From Chloroflexota bacterium (GTDB lineage Bacteria; Chloroflexota; Dehalococcoidia; UBA2979), in assembly GCA_003670575.1 (NCBI GenBank), contig QWRD01000010.1, positions 1-32,721 of the forward strand: a DNA stretch of 32,721 nucleotides, given 5' to 3'. The notes below the pieces were generated by a model. It was not told where the DNA came from. It was given only the letters and a program-made list of their open reading frames with translations, and made no database searches. Shown in pieces: positions 1 through 7,635 of this stretch (positions are counted from its first letter, which is position 1; every line of letters starts with the position of its first letter). The position numbers and the translations under genes are program-made.

Positions 1-2
1 GC

Positions 3-1475
3 GAGAAGGGGCTGGAGCCGGACCCGGTCACGAACGAGATCCGTCCGCACGTGCTCACCTCGTGGGAGGTTGCGGACCCGTCTGGCACCACGCTGGTGTT
101 CAAAGTGCACCCGAAGCTCTTCGTGCACGACGTAGCGCCCTACAACGGTCGCCAGTTCACCGCTGAGGATGTCGCATGGAACATGATGCGCATCGGCGGG
201 CTGATGGCGAAGGGCGGGCCATTCGAGGAGAAGGGTGCCGTGCCGCTGGCGCAGTTCCAGCGCGCGAGCATGGTCGCGAACATCACCAAGGCGGAAGCCG
301 TGGATCCGCTGACCGTGAAGGTGACGCTGTCCCGGCCGAACAACGCGTTCTTCAACGGGCTGACGGAGAATCGCGTCCCGTTCATGCCGAAGGAAGCCGC
401 CGACATCGGGTTCGCTGACCCGATGAAACTGGCGGGGATCGGGCCGTTCCAGGTCTCGGAGTGGAAGAACGACCAGCGGGCGAGCTTTAAGAAGAACCCG
501 CGCTACGCGGAGTTTCGGCCGAACGAGCCGTACTTCGACAAGGTTGACCAGATCGTGATCCCGGACGCTGGCGCAGCGCAGGCGGCGTTCATCTCCGGGC
601 AGACCAATATCCAGGCGGCGCCGTCGCCGGACGTGATCGCCCTGATGAAGAAGGGCCGCCCGGACTCAAACCTGTACACCTGGGTTGACCAGAACTGGCA
701 GCACATCCGGATGAGCGTGGAGTACGCGCCATTCAAGGACTTCCGGGTGCGCAAGGCCCTGCACCTCACGGGCGACTACAAGGCGATGGCGGAGGGGTAC
801 TACGGCGACGGCTGGAGCTACCAGGCCTCGCTGAATCCGATGTTCCCGGAGGCGTGGAGCCCGGAGAAGGTGAAGTCGCTGCCGGGGTATAACCCGGACA
901 CGAAGGAGAAGGATCGCGCCGAGGCGGGCAGACTGCTGGCGGCCGCGGGCTTCCCGAACGGCAAGGGGCTGGACTTCGAGCTGGTGTACACCGGCAGCTC
1001 CGACGTGAACAAGGAGAACGGCACGCGGTTCCAGTCTCAGATCACGACGGCCTTCCCGGAGATCAAGTTCCGCCTAAAGGCGCTCGCAGACAGCGCTGCC
1101 CTGAACGCTGTGCAGAACGAAGGCAAGTTCCAGCTTGTGGCGTACACGATCACCTCGGCGCCGGACGCGGTGATCGAGTTCACCTCGCAGTACCACAGCA
1201 AGGGCAGCCGTAACTACGGCCACTTCAATGAGCCTAGCCTTGACGCGTTGATGGATAAGGCGATCGTGGAACTTAAGCGTGAGAACCGCACTGCGATGCT
1301 GGACGAGGCGCAGCGCAAGTTCATGGACGAGTGGATGCCGATGTACGTGCTCTACGCGCAGCCGGTGAAGAACATCGTGCAGGGCAACATCGGTGGGTAC
1401 GACACCACCGCTGGCATCGCCTACGGCTACTCCAGCCAGACGAAGATCTGCCGCTGGTACTACGTGGAGAAGTAG
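3..1475 (+). CDS. ABC transporter substrate-binding protein, peptide/opine family (5' end missing)
   Basis: Extracytoplasmic binding component of an oligopeptide/opine/nickel-type ABC importer (SBP_bac_5 family), which captures solute and delivers it to the permease. The frame is open to the left edge of the window, so the signal peptide and the first several dozen residues lie outside; the GTG at 51 is internal, because family-like sequence (EKGLEPDPVTNEIRPHV) precedes it. Family features are the AEDVAWNMMR segment (the usual 'TAEDVxxS' region), DPLTVKVTLSRPNNAF, and the late FRVRKALHLTGD motif. The C-terminus ends naturally with a short Tyr-rich tail. No permease or ATPase gene follows, so these must lie upstream or elsewhere. 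The neighbouring acyl-CoA operon converges on it, so any functional link is only positional. The substrate cannot be read from sequence. Confidence 0.92.
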   Translation, partial: EKGLEPDPVTNEIRPHVLTSWEVADPSGTTLVFKVHPKLFVHDVAPYNGRQFTAEDVAWNMMRIGGLMAKGGPFEEKGAVPLAQFQRASMVANITKAEAVDPLTVKVTLSRPNNAFFNGLTENRVPFMPKEAADIGFADPMKLAGIGPFQVSEWKNDQRASFKKNPRYAEFRPNEPYFDKVDQIVIPDAGAAQAAFISGQTNIQAAPSPDVIALMKKGRPDSNLYTWVDQNWQHIRMSVEYAPFKDFRVRKALHLTGDYKAMAEGYYGDGWSYQASLNPMFPEAWSPEKVKSLPGYNPDTKEKDRAEAGRLLAAAGFPNGKGLDFELVYTGSSDVNKENGTRFQSQITTAFPEIKFRLKALADSAALNAVQNEGKFQLVAYTITSAPDAVIEFTSQYHSKGSRNYGHFNEPSLDALMDKAIVELKRENRTAMLDEAQRKFMDEWMPMYVLYAQPVKNIVQGNIGGYDTTAGIAYGYSSQTKICRWYYVEK

Positions 1476-1503
1476 TCCGCACGCGCGGCGGCTACGTCCT
1501 GCG

Positions 1504-1546
1504 CATCGTACAAGGCGCCCTGGATTCCAGGGCGCCTTGTACGATG
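1504..1546. terminator. 20-bp perfect hairpin between convergent genes, probable bidirectional terminator
   Basis: Arms 1504-1523 and 1527-1546 are perfect 20-nt reverse complements around a 3-nt loop (ATT). The hairpin lies 28 nt after the binding-protein stop and 61 nt beyond the stop of the convergent formyltransferase gene. There is no T-tract on either side, so termination, or at least 3'-end protection, is inferred from position and stability. Confidence 0.75.
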
Positions 1547-1607
1547 TGTGTCGATACAAGGTTGCTGCCACGGCTCGGCGCCGCGCGTCCGACGCGATCG
1601 CGGCTGG

Positions 1608-2516
1608 TCAGGCCTCGATCGGGCCGAGGAGGTCGCCGGGCGTGAGCACGCTGCCGGCCTCGACTTTCGCCTCGCCGTCACGCTGCACGCGACCAACGCT
1701 CACCGCGCCACCCACGGTCGCAATCAACGCTCGCCCATCCTCGATCGCGACCACGGTGCCCGGCGCGGTGGCAGCCTTGCCTTCGCGACACGTGCAATCG
1801 AAGAGCCGCAATCGCTTGCCGCGCCAGCCGGTCGCTGCTCCGGGCTGTGGGTCGCAGCCGCGAATGTGGTTGTGTACCAGCGCTGCGGGTCGCTGCCAGT
1901 CGATGTTGCAGTGCTCCGGCCCGATCGGCGGTTCGTAGGTTGCCGCTGCCTCGTCCTGCGGGACGCGAGGTGCCTGCCCCTCTCGCACCAGTCGCACTGC
2001 CTCCGTCAGCGCTTTCACACCCATCGGCGCGAGACGCTTGAAGTAGAGCGAGCCGACGGTGTCGTCCGGGGCGATGTCCACCTCGCGTTGCAGCAGGATC
2101 GGTCCGGTGTCCACGCCACGATCGACCCAGAAGATCGTGAGACCGGTCCGCGGCTCGCCCGCGATGATCGGCCACGCCATCGCGGAGCGACCGCGATGGC
2201 GTGGGAGCAGCGAGGGGTGGTACTGGATGGCGCCAAGGCGCGCGGCCTCCAGCACCGGCCGACGCACGATGTCTGTCACGAACGCGAACACCAGCAGGTC
2301 AGGCTGCCACGCTACCAACTCTGCCAATGGATCGGGCTCCCGCAAGGCGGGGGTCTCGATCACCGGGAGCCCTGCCGCCTCGGCAGCGACACGCAGCGCG
2401 TCGGGCCTCGCACCGGCGCGCGGCACGGAGACTCCGACCAGCTGCTCGCCCGCCTCCTGCAGCGAGGCGAGCACGTCCTTGCCGAAGTCGGCCTGTCCGA
2501 ACAGTGCGATGCGCAT
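1608..2516 (-). CDS. Formyltransferase, resembling the hydrolase domain of 10-formyl-THF dehydrogenase
   Basis: A 302-residue member of the formyltransferase superfamily (methionyl-tRNA formyltransferase, ArnA, and the N-terminal hydrolase domain of 10-formyl-THF dehydrogenase). The core motif is YHPSLLPRHRG (99-109) followed by IFWVDRGVDTG (128-138). His100 and Asp136 match the conserved catalytic His/Asp pair. Ile97 sits where Fmt enzymes carry Asn, which, with the YHPSLLPRHRG wording, favours the dehydrogenase-hydrolase type over tRNA Fmt. A C-terminal domain (about 205-302) follows. I start at ATG 2516 because GAGGG (2523-2527) is 6 nt upstream; the TTG at 2522 would overlap that spacing. 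It is the last gene of the CoA-transferase/lyase operon. Inference: it handles the formyl unit from formyl-CoA, either onto folate or released as formate. A true fmt elsewhere in the genome is expected. Confidence 0.8.
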   Translation of the reverse strand: MRIALFGQADFGKDVLASLQEAGEQLVGVSVPRAGARPDALRVAAEAAGLPVIETPALREPDPLAELVAWQPDLLVFAFVTDIVRRPVLEAARLGAIQYHPSLLPRHRGRSAMAWPIIAGEPRTGLTIFWVDRGVDTGPILLQREVDIAPDDTVGSLYFKRLAPMGVKALTEAVRLVREGQAPRVPQDEAAATYEPPIGPEHCNIDWQRPAALVHNHIRGCDPQPGAATGWRGKRLRLFDCTCREGKAATAPGTVVAIEDGRALIATVGGAVSVGRVQRDGEAKVEAGSVLTPGDLLGPIEA

Positions 2517-2546
2517 GGCCAACCCTCGAGTCCCCGTCGTGGGTGA

Positions 2547-4211
2547 CTAGTCGCGGGTCGAGGTCAGCCAGCCGAATGCCTGCGGCTTGCGGCGTGCGTC
2601 CGGGTCCAACGGGACGTTGATCAGCGACGGACCGGGCATCGCGAGCGCCTCCTGCAACGCGGCGTCGAGTTGCGCGGAGTCGATCGCGTTGAATCCCTTG
2701 CCGCCTAGTCCCTCCATCATGATGTCGTAGCGCGCGGCCGGGCTCATCCCGCCGACCGGCTTCTCCTCCCGCTCGAACAGCTCCGCGCGATGGCCACCGA
2801 TCCCTCCGTTATTGAACACCACCCAGGTGATCGGCAGGTTGTAGCGCACGGCCACCTCGCACTCCGTGCCGGCGAAGCCGAACGCGCCGTCGCCCTGCAG
2901 GCACAGGATGCGCTTGCCGGGGAACTGGGTGGCGGCACCAATCGCAAAGCCGTGCCCCAGCCCCATCGAGCCGAACGAGCCCGCGTCCAGGCGCGTGCGC
3001 GGCAGGTAGTTGTTGAGCACAGTGCGGCTGATGTCCATCGTGCTCGCGCCCTCGGCGACGAGGATCATGTCGTGCGGCATCGCTTCTTCGATGCTGCGCA
3101 ATGCGCGGTAGTAGCCGATCGGCACGGACTCGTCCTGCTTCATGTCCTCCACAGCCTGGAGGTTCGTGCGTGCCTCGGCGCGTACGGCACCGACCCACTC
3201 GGAGTCGGATGGGAACTCCCACGGCTCGGCGTCCAGGCTGTCGAGCAGTTGGCCCAGCGTTGCCTTGGCATCACCGACCATCATCACCTCGGTCGGGACG
3301 TTGACGCCGACCTCCTCAGGGTTGATGTCCAGTTGCACGACGCGCACACCGGGTCGGAAGCGCGGCGGGAGCCCGAAGTGCAGCATCCAGTTCAGTCGTG
3401 CGCCGACCAAGAAGATCAGATCCGCGTTCTGTAGCACGAAGGAGCGCGCGGCCGCGGCGGACTGGTCGTGGTCGTCCGGGAGCACGCCCTTTGCCATCGG
3501 CATCGCGAGGTAGGGCAGGCCGGTGCGCTCTACGAAGGCCCGCGCCTCCTGCTCCGCGCGGGCGTAGGCGACACCCTTGCCGATGATCACCAACGGCTGC
3601 TCGGCGGTCTTGATTGCGGCGAGCGCCGCCTCGACGTCCATCGGGTCCGCCTGCGGGCGTCGAGCATCCGGGACGCGCGGCGCCCACTGCACGGCGTCCT
3701 CGTCCACCTTCCCGGCGATGATGTCGCCTGGGAGGTCGAGGTAGACGGGGCCGGGGACGCCATGCAGCGCCTTCTTCACGGCCTCGGCGATGTACAGCGG
3801 AATCCGCTCGATCGACTCCACGCGCTCGGCGTACTTCGCGTACGGGCGGAGCGGGGTGAGTTGGTCGGCTTCCTGGAAGAAGCCCATGCTGTGGCCGGTA
3901 CGCTCGTACGAGCCGCCCAGCAGCAGCATCGGCCAGCGGTTGGACCACGCGTTCGCGAATGCGCCCACCGCGTTCAGCACGCCCGGCCCCGAGACTGCGA
4001 GCGCCGCGCCGATGCGACCACCGAGGTAGGAGACGGCCTGCGCGGCGTAGGTCGCCGGCATCTCGTGTCGCATACCGACGTACTTGATGCCCTCCCGTTG
4101 GGCGGCGGCCGCGATCCCGGTCACCGGGATGCCCACGACGCCGAACAAGCACTCCACGCCCTGCGTCTTGAGCGCGCGCGCGATGATCGTCTGCCCGTCG
4201 ATCTCAGCCAT
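2547..4211 (-). CDS. ThDP-dependent 2-hydroxyacyl-CoA lyase / oxalyl-CoA decarboxylase family enzyme
   Basis: A 554-residue thiamine-diphosphate enzyme. Glu50 (in GMRHE) is the cofactor-activating glutamate, and the ThDP motif runs from GDG 440-442 to NN 467-468. SGPGVLNAVGAFANA (74-88) and the region around 145-161 are typical of oxalyl-CoA decarboxylases and peroxisomal 2-hydroxyacyl-CoA lyases (HACL). Two features tilt toward HACL: the position of the OXC active-site Tyr (NNGGIY) is Gly472 here, and the tail RRKPQAFGWLTSTRD resembles the HACL1 tail as I remember it. Known reactions: oxalyl-CoA to formyl-CoA plus CO2, or 2-hydroxyacyl-CoA to aldehyde/ketone plus formyl-CoA. The start ATG has a GAGGTG site 4 nt upstream. 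A 110-nt gap separates it from the upstream CoA-transferase. The substrate is unknown; both routes yield formyl-CoA. Confidence 0.85.
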   Translation of the reverse strand: MAEIDGQTIIARALKTQGVECLFGVVGIPVTGIAAAAQREGIKYVGMRHEMPATYAAQAVSYLGGRIGAALAVSGPGVLNAVGAFANAWSNRWPMLLLGGSYERTGHSMGFFQEADQLTPLRPYAKYAERVESIERIPLYIAEAVKKALHGVPGPVYLDLPGDIIAGKVDEDAVQWAPRVPDARRPQADPMDVEAALAAIKTAEQPLVIIGKGVAYARAEQEARAFVERTGLPYLAMPMAKGVLPDDHDQSAAAARSFVLQNADLIFLVGARLNWMLHFGLPPRFRPGVRVVQLDINPEEVGVNVPTEVMMVGDAKATLGQLLDSLDAEPWEFPSDSEWVGAVRAEARTNLQAVEDMKQDESVPIGYYRALRSIEEAMPHDMILVAEGASTMDISRTVLNNYLPRTRLDAGSFGSMGLGHGFAIGAATQFPGKRILCLQGDGAFGFAGTECEVAVRYNLPITWVVFNNGGIGGHRAELFEREEKPVGGMSPAARYDIMMEGLGGKGFNAIDSAQLDAALQEALAMPGPSLINVPLDPDARRKPQAFGWLTSTRD

Positions 4212-4321
4212 TGCTCACCTCTCGTATCGTGGGAGCCCTTAATCTGGGGTCTCCCGTGCGCATGTTCCCGCGTACCAATGCTGTTCGCCTGCTCCGCGAT
4301 CGACGCTCGGCACGACTTAGT

Positions 4322-5575
4322 TTAGACCACTCCCGCCGCTCGGAGGGCAGCGAAAGCCGACGCGTCCACGCCGATCTCGTGCAGGACGATCTGCGTGTCC
4401 TCACCGATGAGCGGGGCGCGCCGGTAGATGCGCCAGGGCGACTTCGGGTAGATCGCTGCGGCGCCGGGATAGGCGAAGCTGCGTCCCACTTCCGGGTGCT
4501 CCACGTCAGGAAAGAAGCCGCGCGCACGGAAGTGTTTATCCGCTGGCAGGTCGTCGGTGGAGCGTACAGCGCCCCACGGCATGCCGGCCTGCTGACCGCC
4601 GTGGAACGCCTCGTCGGCGGTGATGCGGCCGACCAGCGTCCGGATCTGCTCGCTGATGTGTGCGCCCTCGGCCATGATTGTGGCGGGATCAGCGTACTTC
4701 GGGTCGGTCAGGTCGCCGGCACCGCCCAGGCTGTCCATCCAGGCCACCAGCGGCTTCATGCGGCCGGCGTTCATGCCCAATCCGCCGTTGACGTACCGTC
4801 CGTCGCCGGTCGGCATCTGCGTCGGCGGGGTGGGGCGGGAGCCAGCGTGTCGGCCGGTCTGCCGCTGCACCACGTTGCCGGTGTAGATGTACATCGGTAC
4901 ATGCATCTCGGTGGTCAGCGCGCACGCCTCGTGCACGGAGACGTCGAGGTATTGGCCGGCGCCGGTGACGTTGCGCGAGAGCAGCGCACCCAGTGTCCCG
5001 ATGTACGCATAGTGCGAGCCCATATGCCAGCCGTTACCGCCGCCGGGAGCGATCGGCTGCTGCTCCGGGTCGTCAGAGGCATCGTAGCCGCTGCCCGCCA
5101 TCTGGCCGCCGGCCGAGAGGTGCAGCAGGTCGGTGCTCTTGTAGTCGCGCCACGGTCCGGTCTGACCGAACGGGGTGAGCGAGGTCATGATCAGCCCCGG
5201 GTTGTTAGCCGAAAGTACCTCGTACCCTAGTCCCATCGAGGGCAGGCGGCCGGGCGGCATGGTCTCTAGCAGGATGTCCGCGCTGTCCACGAGTGTGCGA
5301 AAGAGGTCGCGCCCCGCCTGCTGTTCAAGGTCGATGGTGATCGATCGCTTGCTGGTGTTGTAGTGCCAGAAGTAAAGCGAGCGCTCCGGATCCGGCACGT
5401 CCTGGTAGAACGGGCCGACCTTCCGCTCGGCGACCCCGCCGAGCGGCTCGACTTTGATCACATCGGCGCCGAAGTCGGCCATCATCTTCCCGCACCACTG
5501 GCCGATGCGGTCCGCCAACTCGATCACGCGTACGCCAGCCAGCGGTCCCGGCAGGCTCGATTCGGTGGTCGTCAT
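4322..5575 (-). CDS. Class III (CaiB/BaiF) CoA-transferase-like subunit lacking the catalytic Asp
   Basis: A 417-residue CaiB/BaiF-fold protein that starts LAGVRVIELADRIGQWCGKM and keeps FGADVIKVEP and the GQYLDVSVHE region. In active family members an Asp in the helix just before the TGxGQ turn forms the aspartyl-CoA intermediate. When aligned with its neighbour (5601-6968) back from that turn, the position holds Trp183 (GGGNGWHMG), so no nucleophile is visible. Heterodimeric relatives such as BbsEF are reported to keep the Asp in one subunit only, so this is probably the non-catalytic partner. The frame stays open far upstream, but I start at ATG 5575, which has GGGGGAG about 6 nt before it and begins the family-like sequence. 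The gap to the upstream partner gene is 25 nt. Confidence 0.85.
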   Translation of the reverse strand: MTTTESSLPGPLAGVRVIELADRIGQWCGKMMADFGADVIKVEPLGGVAERKVGPFYQDVPDPERSLYFWHYNTSKRSITIDLEQQAGRDLFRTLVDSADILLETMPPGRLPSMGLGYEVLSANNPGLIMTSLTPFGQTGPWRDYKSTDLLHLSAGGQMAGSGYDASDDPEQQPIAPGGGNGWHMGSHYAYIGTLGALLSRNVTGAGQYLDVSVHEACALTTEMHVPMYIYTGNVVQRQTGRHAGSRPTPPTQMPTGDGRYVNGGLGMNAGRMKPLVAWMDSLGGAGDLTDPKYADPATIMAEGAHISEQIRTLVGRITADEAFHGGQQAGMPWGAVRSTDDLPADKHFRARGFFPDVEHPEVGRSFAYPGAAAIYPKSPWRIYRRAPLIGEDTQIVLHEIGVDASAFAALRAAGVV

Positions 5576-5600
5576 AGTCTCTCCCCCGTCTCCGCGTGGC

Positions 5601-6968
5601 CTACGATGCCGCGCCGGCGTGTTCCAGTGCCTCCAGCAGGTACGACTCGATCGGCACCGAACGCGGCCAGAACGTGTTGTCCTGGTACCCCTCTCGCAGT
5701 TCCTCTCGGCTGACACCGAGCCACTCGACCAGGATGGGGATGTTGTGCTCGCCGCAGATCGGCGCGCCATGGTCCACGGGCGTGGGTGTGCCGGACATCT
5801 GCCAGGGCGCGTGCTGCATTGGCCACGTGCCAAGCAAGGGGTGCGAGGCCGGGTCGTACATGCCGCGGGCGCGCAGTTGCGGGTCGTTGTCGACGCGGTC
5901 CTGGCTGCTCTGTACCGGCATCGCGGGCACTCCATCGGCCTGACAGCGCTCCATCAGCGCGTACTTGTCGAGGTTGATCGCCCAGGCGGCGATTCCTGCG
6001 TCCAATGCCTCCTGGTGCTTCAGTCGCCCCTCGAGCGTCGCGTACTTGGCGTCGGCGGCCCACGTGGGGCTGCCCATCACCCCAACGAGCGCCTGCCACT
6101 CGCTGTCATCGGAGCAGGCGATGGTGGCCCAATCGTTGTGTCCGCCGCCAGCGGTGCGGTACGCGTTGTGCGGCGCGGCCTGCGGGCCGCGGTAGTTGTC
6201 CAGCACCGGCGTGCCCGGCCAGGTGGTGCGGTTGCCCGGTGGGAAGCCGGATCGGCGCGACGGCCGGCCGTTGACGCTCAGGTCCAGCAACGCGGGCCCC
6301 GTGAGCGTGATCGCCGCTGCGACCTGCGAGAGGTCCACGTGCTGGCCCTCGCCGGTGGTGGCACGGTGCTGCAGCGCGGTCAGCATGCCGATGATGCCGT
6401 ACATCCCGCCGGTGTCGTCCATGTACGACCAGCCCCACCCCGCGGGCGGCTTGTCGGGTACACCGGAAAGCGAGGTGAGACCGGAGAGCGCCTGGACGGA
6501 CGGTCCCATGGTGGTGTATTCCGCGAGGGGACCAGCCTGTCCGAAGCCCGCCATGGAGACATAAATAATGTCCGGCTTGACCTTCGTCATCTCGTCGTAG
6601 CCGAGGCCCCAACTGGAAAGCACGCCGGCGCTGAAGTTCTCGATGATCACATCGGACTGCGCGAGGATCTTCTTGACGAGCTCCAACCCGCGAGGGGTGC
6701 GCGCGTTCAACGTGACAGAGCGCTTGAGCGCGTGCATGTCGTTGAAGTGGCCGTCCGAGTTCATGGTGGGCGCGATGTCGGGCGGATTCGCACCCATGCC
6801 GGGCACCGTGCGAACCACGCGACCAGTGGAGCCGCCCAGTGCCGGCTCCGGCCACTCCACCTTGATCACGTCGGCGCCAAGCACCGCCATCCACCGCGTG
6901 GCCCACGGGCCGGCGCGCACCCACGTGAGATCGAGCACCCGCACACCTTCGAGCGGACGGTTTGTCAT
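5601..6968 (-). CDS. Class III (CaiB/BaiF) CoA-transferase, subunit with catalytic Asp
   Basis: A 455-residue formyl-CoA-transferase-family protein that moves CoA between acyl-CoA and carboxylic acid through an aspartyl-CoA intermediate. The N-terminus LEGVRVLDLTWVRAGPW and LGADVIKVEWPEP are standard. WSYMDDTGG (180-188) supplies the expected nucleophile, Asp184, followed by TTGEGQHVDLSQ. The start ATG 6968 is preceded by AAAGGTG with a 4-nt spacer; an open frame continues to 7055, but that part is not family-like. It is the first gene of the operon. Inference: it pairs with the next gene as a heterodimer and charges the lyase substrate with CoA, possibly using formyl-CoA as donor, as Frc does in oxalate metabolism. 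The true acceptor and donor are not visible in sequence. Confidence 0.88.
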   Translation of the reverse strand: MTNRPLEGVRVLDLTWVRAGPWATRWMAVLGADVIKVEWPEPALGGSTGRVVRTVPGMGANPPDIAPTMNSDGHFNDMHALKRSVTLNARTPRGLELVKKILAQSDVIIENFSAGVLSSWGLGYDEMTKVKPDIIYVSMAGFGQAGPLAEYTTMGPSVQALSGLTSLSGVPDKPPAGWGWSYMDDTGGMYGIIGMLTALQHRATTGEGQHVDLSQVAAAITLTGPALLDLSVNGRPSRRSGFPPGNRTTWPGTPVLDNYRGPQAAPHNAYRTAGGGHNDWATIACSDDSEWQALVGVMGSPTWAADAKYATLEGRLKHQEALDAGIAAWAINLDKYALMERCQADGVPAMPVQSSQDRVDNDPQLRARGMYDPASHPLLGTWPMQHAPWQMSGTPTPVDHGAPICGEHNIPILVEWLGVSREELREGYQDNTFWPRSVPIESYLLEALEHAGAAS

Positions 6969-7015
6969 GTAACACCTTTCCCCGGGCACACGCCTCGCGT
7001 GCCTAAACCATGCAT

Positions 7016-7273
7016 TCAGCCCGCGCTCGAGCTGCCCGTGCTGAGCATGATGCATATAGCACGTTCGTCATGGTTTGGGGGGCTAGCGCCGGTGGGGGCG
7101 GACGATCGGTGGACTCGCCAGCCGCGTGAGTCGCCGGCTTCGGCCGTCGTGCGCGGCACCAGGACGAAGGACAGCGCGACGCCGAGGGCCAGCGCGCCGA
7201 GGCCGACCCACAGCGCCTCGCGCTGCATGAAGAACGCCAGGATGACCGCGCCGCACAACCCGATGGCCGTGAC
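7016..7273 (-). pseudogene. C-terminal remnant of a membrane permease (APC-like)
   Basis: Minus-strand reading from about 7273 gives VTAIGLCGAVILAFF and ALWVGLGALALGVALSF, two hydrophobic segments followed by a basic VPR, like the C-terminal end of an amino-acid/polyamine permease. Nothing upstream in this frame resembles the remaining spans; the sequence turns into unrelated, Pro/Arg-rich translation at the point where a plus-strand remnant of another gene begins. The permease assignment is a weak resemblance only. Confidence 0.35.
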
Positions 7274-7393
7274 CTGATCCCGGTCGCGGGCCCTGCTGCC
7301 AGGAACATCGCGGCGTTCGGGGCCGACTCGGCAGGGGAGGTGTACCTGCTCGTCCACGGCGGGCCGGTGCTGCGGATAGTTGGCGCCGACTAG
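7262..7393 (+). pseudogene. C-terminal remnant of a glucose/sorbosone-dehydrogenase-like beta-propeller
   Basis: The plus-strand frame ending at TAG 7391-7393 reads ARNIAAFGADSAGEVYLLV then HGGPVLRIVGAD. This matches the last propeller blade of soluble glucose/sorbosone dehydrogenases, which typically end in 'xxFGeDadGElYvL...G.iyrl'. Only about 40 recognisable residues remain, abutting the oppositely oriented permease scrap, so a deletion joining two gene ends is likely. No start or ribosome-binding site is seen. Confidence 0.5.
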
Positions 7394-7437
7394 CCGGTTT
7401 GGTTCAGCCTCGATCCGCCCGTATCGCCTGTGGGCGG

Positions 7438-7452
7438 TACGATGCATTCATG
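7438..7452 (+). promoter_or_regulatory. -10 box TACGAT 6 nt before ATG (leaderless geometry)
   Basis: TACGAT (7438-7443), six bases, then ATG 7450. This places transcription start at the A of ATG. There is no Shine-Dalgarno sequence in the expected window and no clear -35 box. A 6-bp inverted repeat (CCGCCC 7415-7420 / GGGCGG 7432-7437) abuts the box and could be an operator. Confidence 0.5.
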
Positions 7453-7635
7453 AGTCCCACGCTGGTCACGTTGATCACCATATTCGTCGTCTACTGCCTC
7501 GCTGTGACGTGGCAGATGCGACGCGCGTTCCGCTCGATCGAGCCGCAGGCGCGGCTGCGCGAGGCGAAGCGGTTGATGCTGCTCGTGTCGCTCGGTGTGC
7601 CGATAGCGGTCGCATTTATCCTCGTCGCCTGGTAG
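7450..7635 (+). CDS. Small membrane protein, two predicted spans
   Basis: 61 residues. A first hydrophobic segment (LVTLITIFVVYCLAVTW, about 4-20) is followed by a basic cytoplasmic loop rich in Arg/Glu/Lys (about 21-40) and a second segment (LMLLVSLGVPIAVAFILVAW, about 42-61) running to the C-terminus. I do not recognise the family. It is probably transcribed alone from the leaderless-type promoter that overlaps its start. The preceding sequence is gene debris and the following 336 bases before leuS are non-coding, so no context suggests a role. The clean two-span topology and the promoter placement make it a plausible real gene. Confidence 0.6.
   Translation: MSPTLVTLITIFVVYCLAVTWQMRRAFRSIEPQARLREAKRLMLLVSLGVPIAVAFILVAW

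Noticed and set aside
1608-2516. Assignment as methionyl-tRNA formyltransferase (fmt)
   Set aside because: Ile97 replaces the Fmt Asn, the motif wording matches the 10-formyl-THF dehydrogenase hydrolase domain, and there is no def or other translation gene beside it; still not excluded.
5454-7277. A 607-codon open frame on the plus strand
   Set aside because: It is antisense to both CoA-transferases, has no family-like sequence and follows from high GC content and codon bias.
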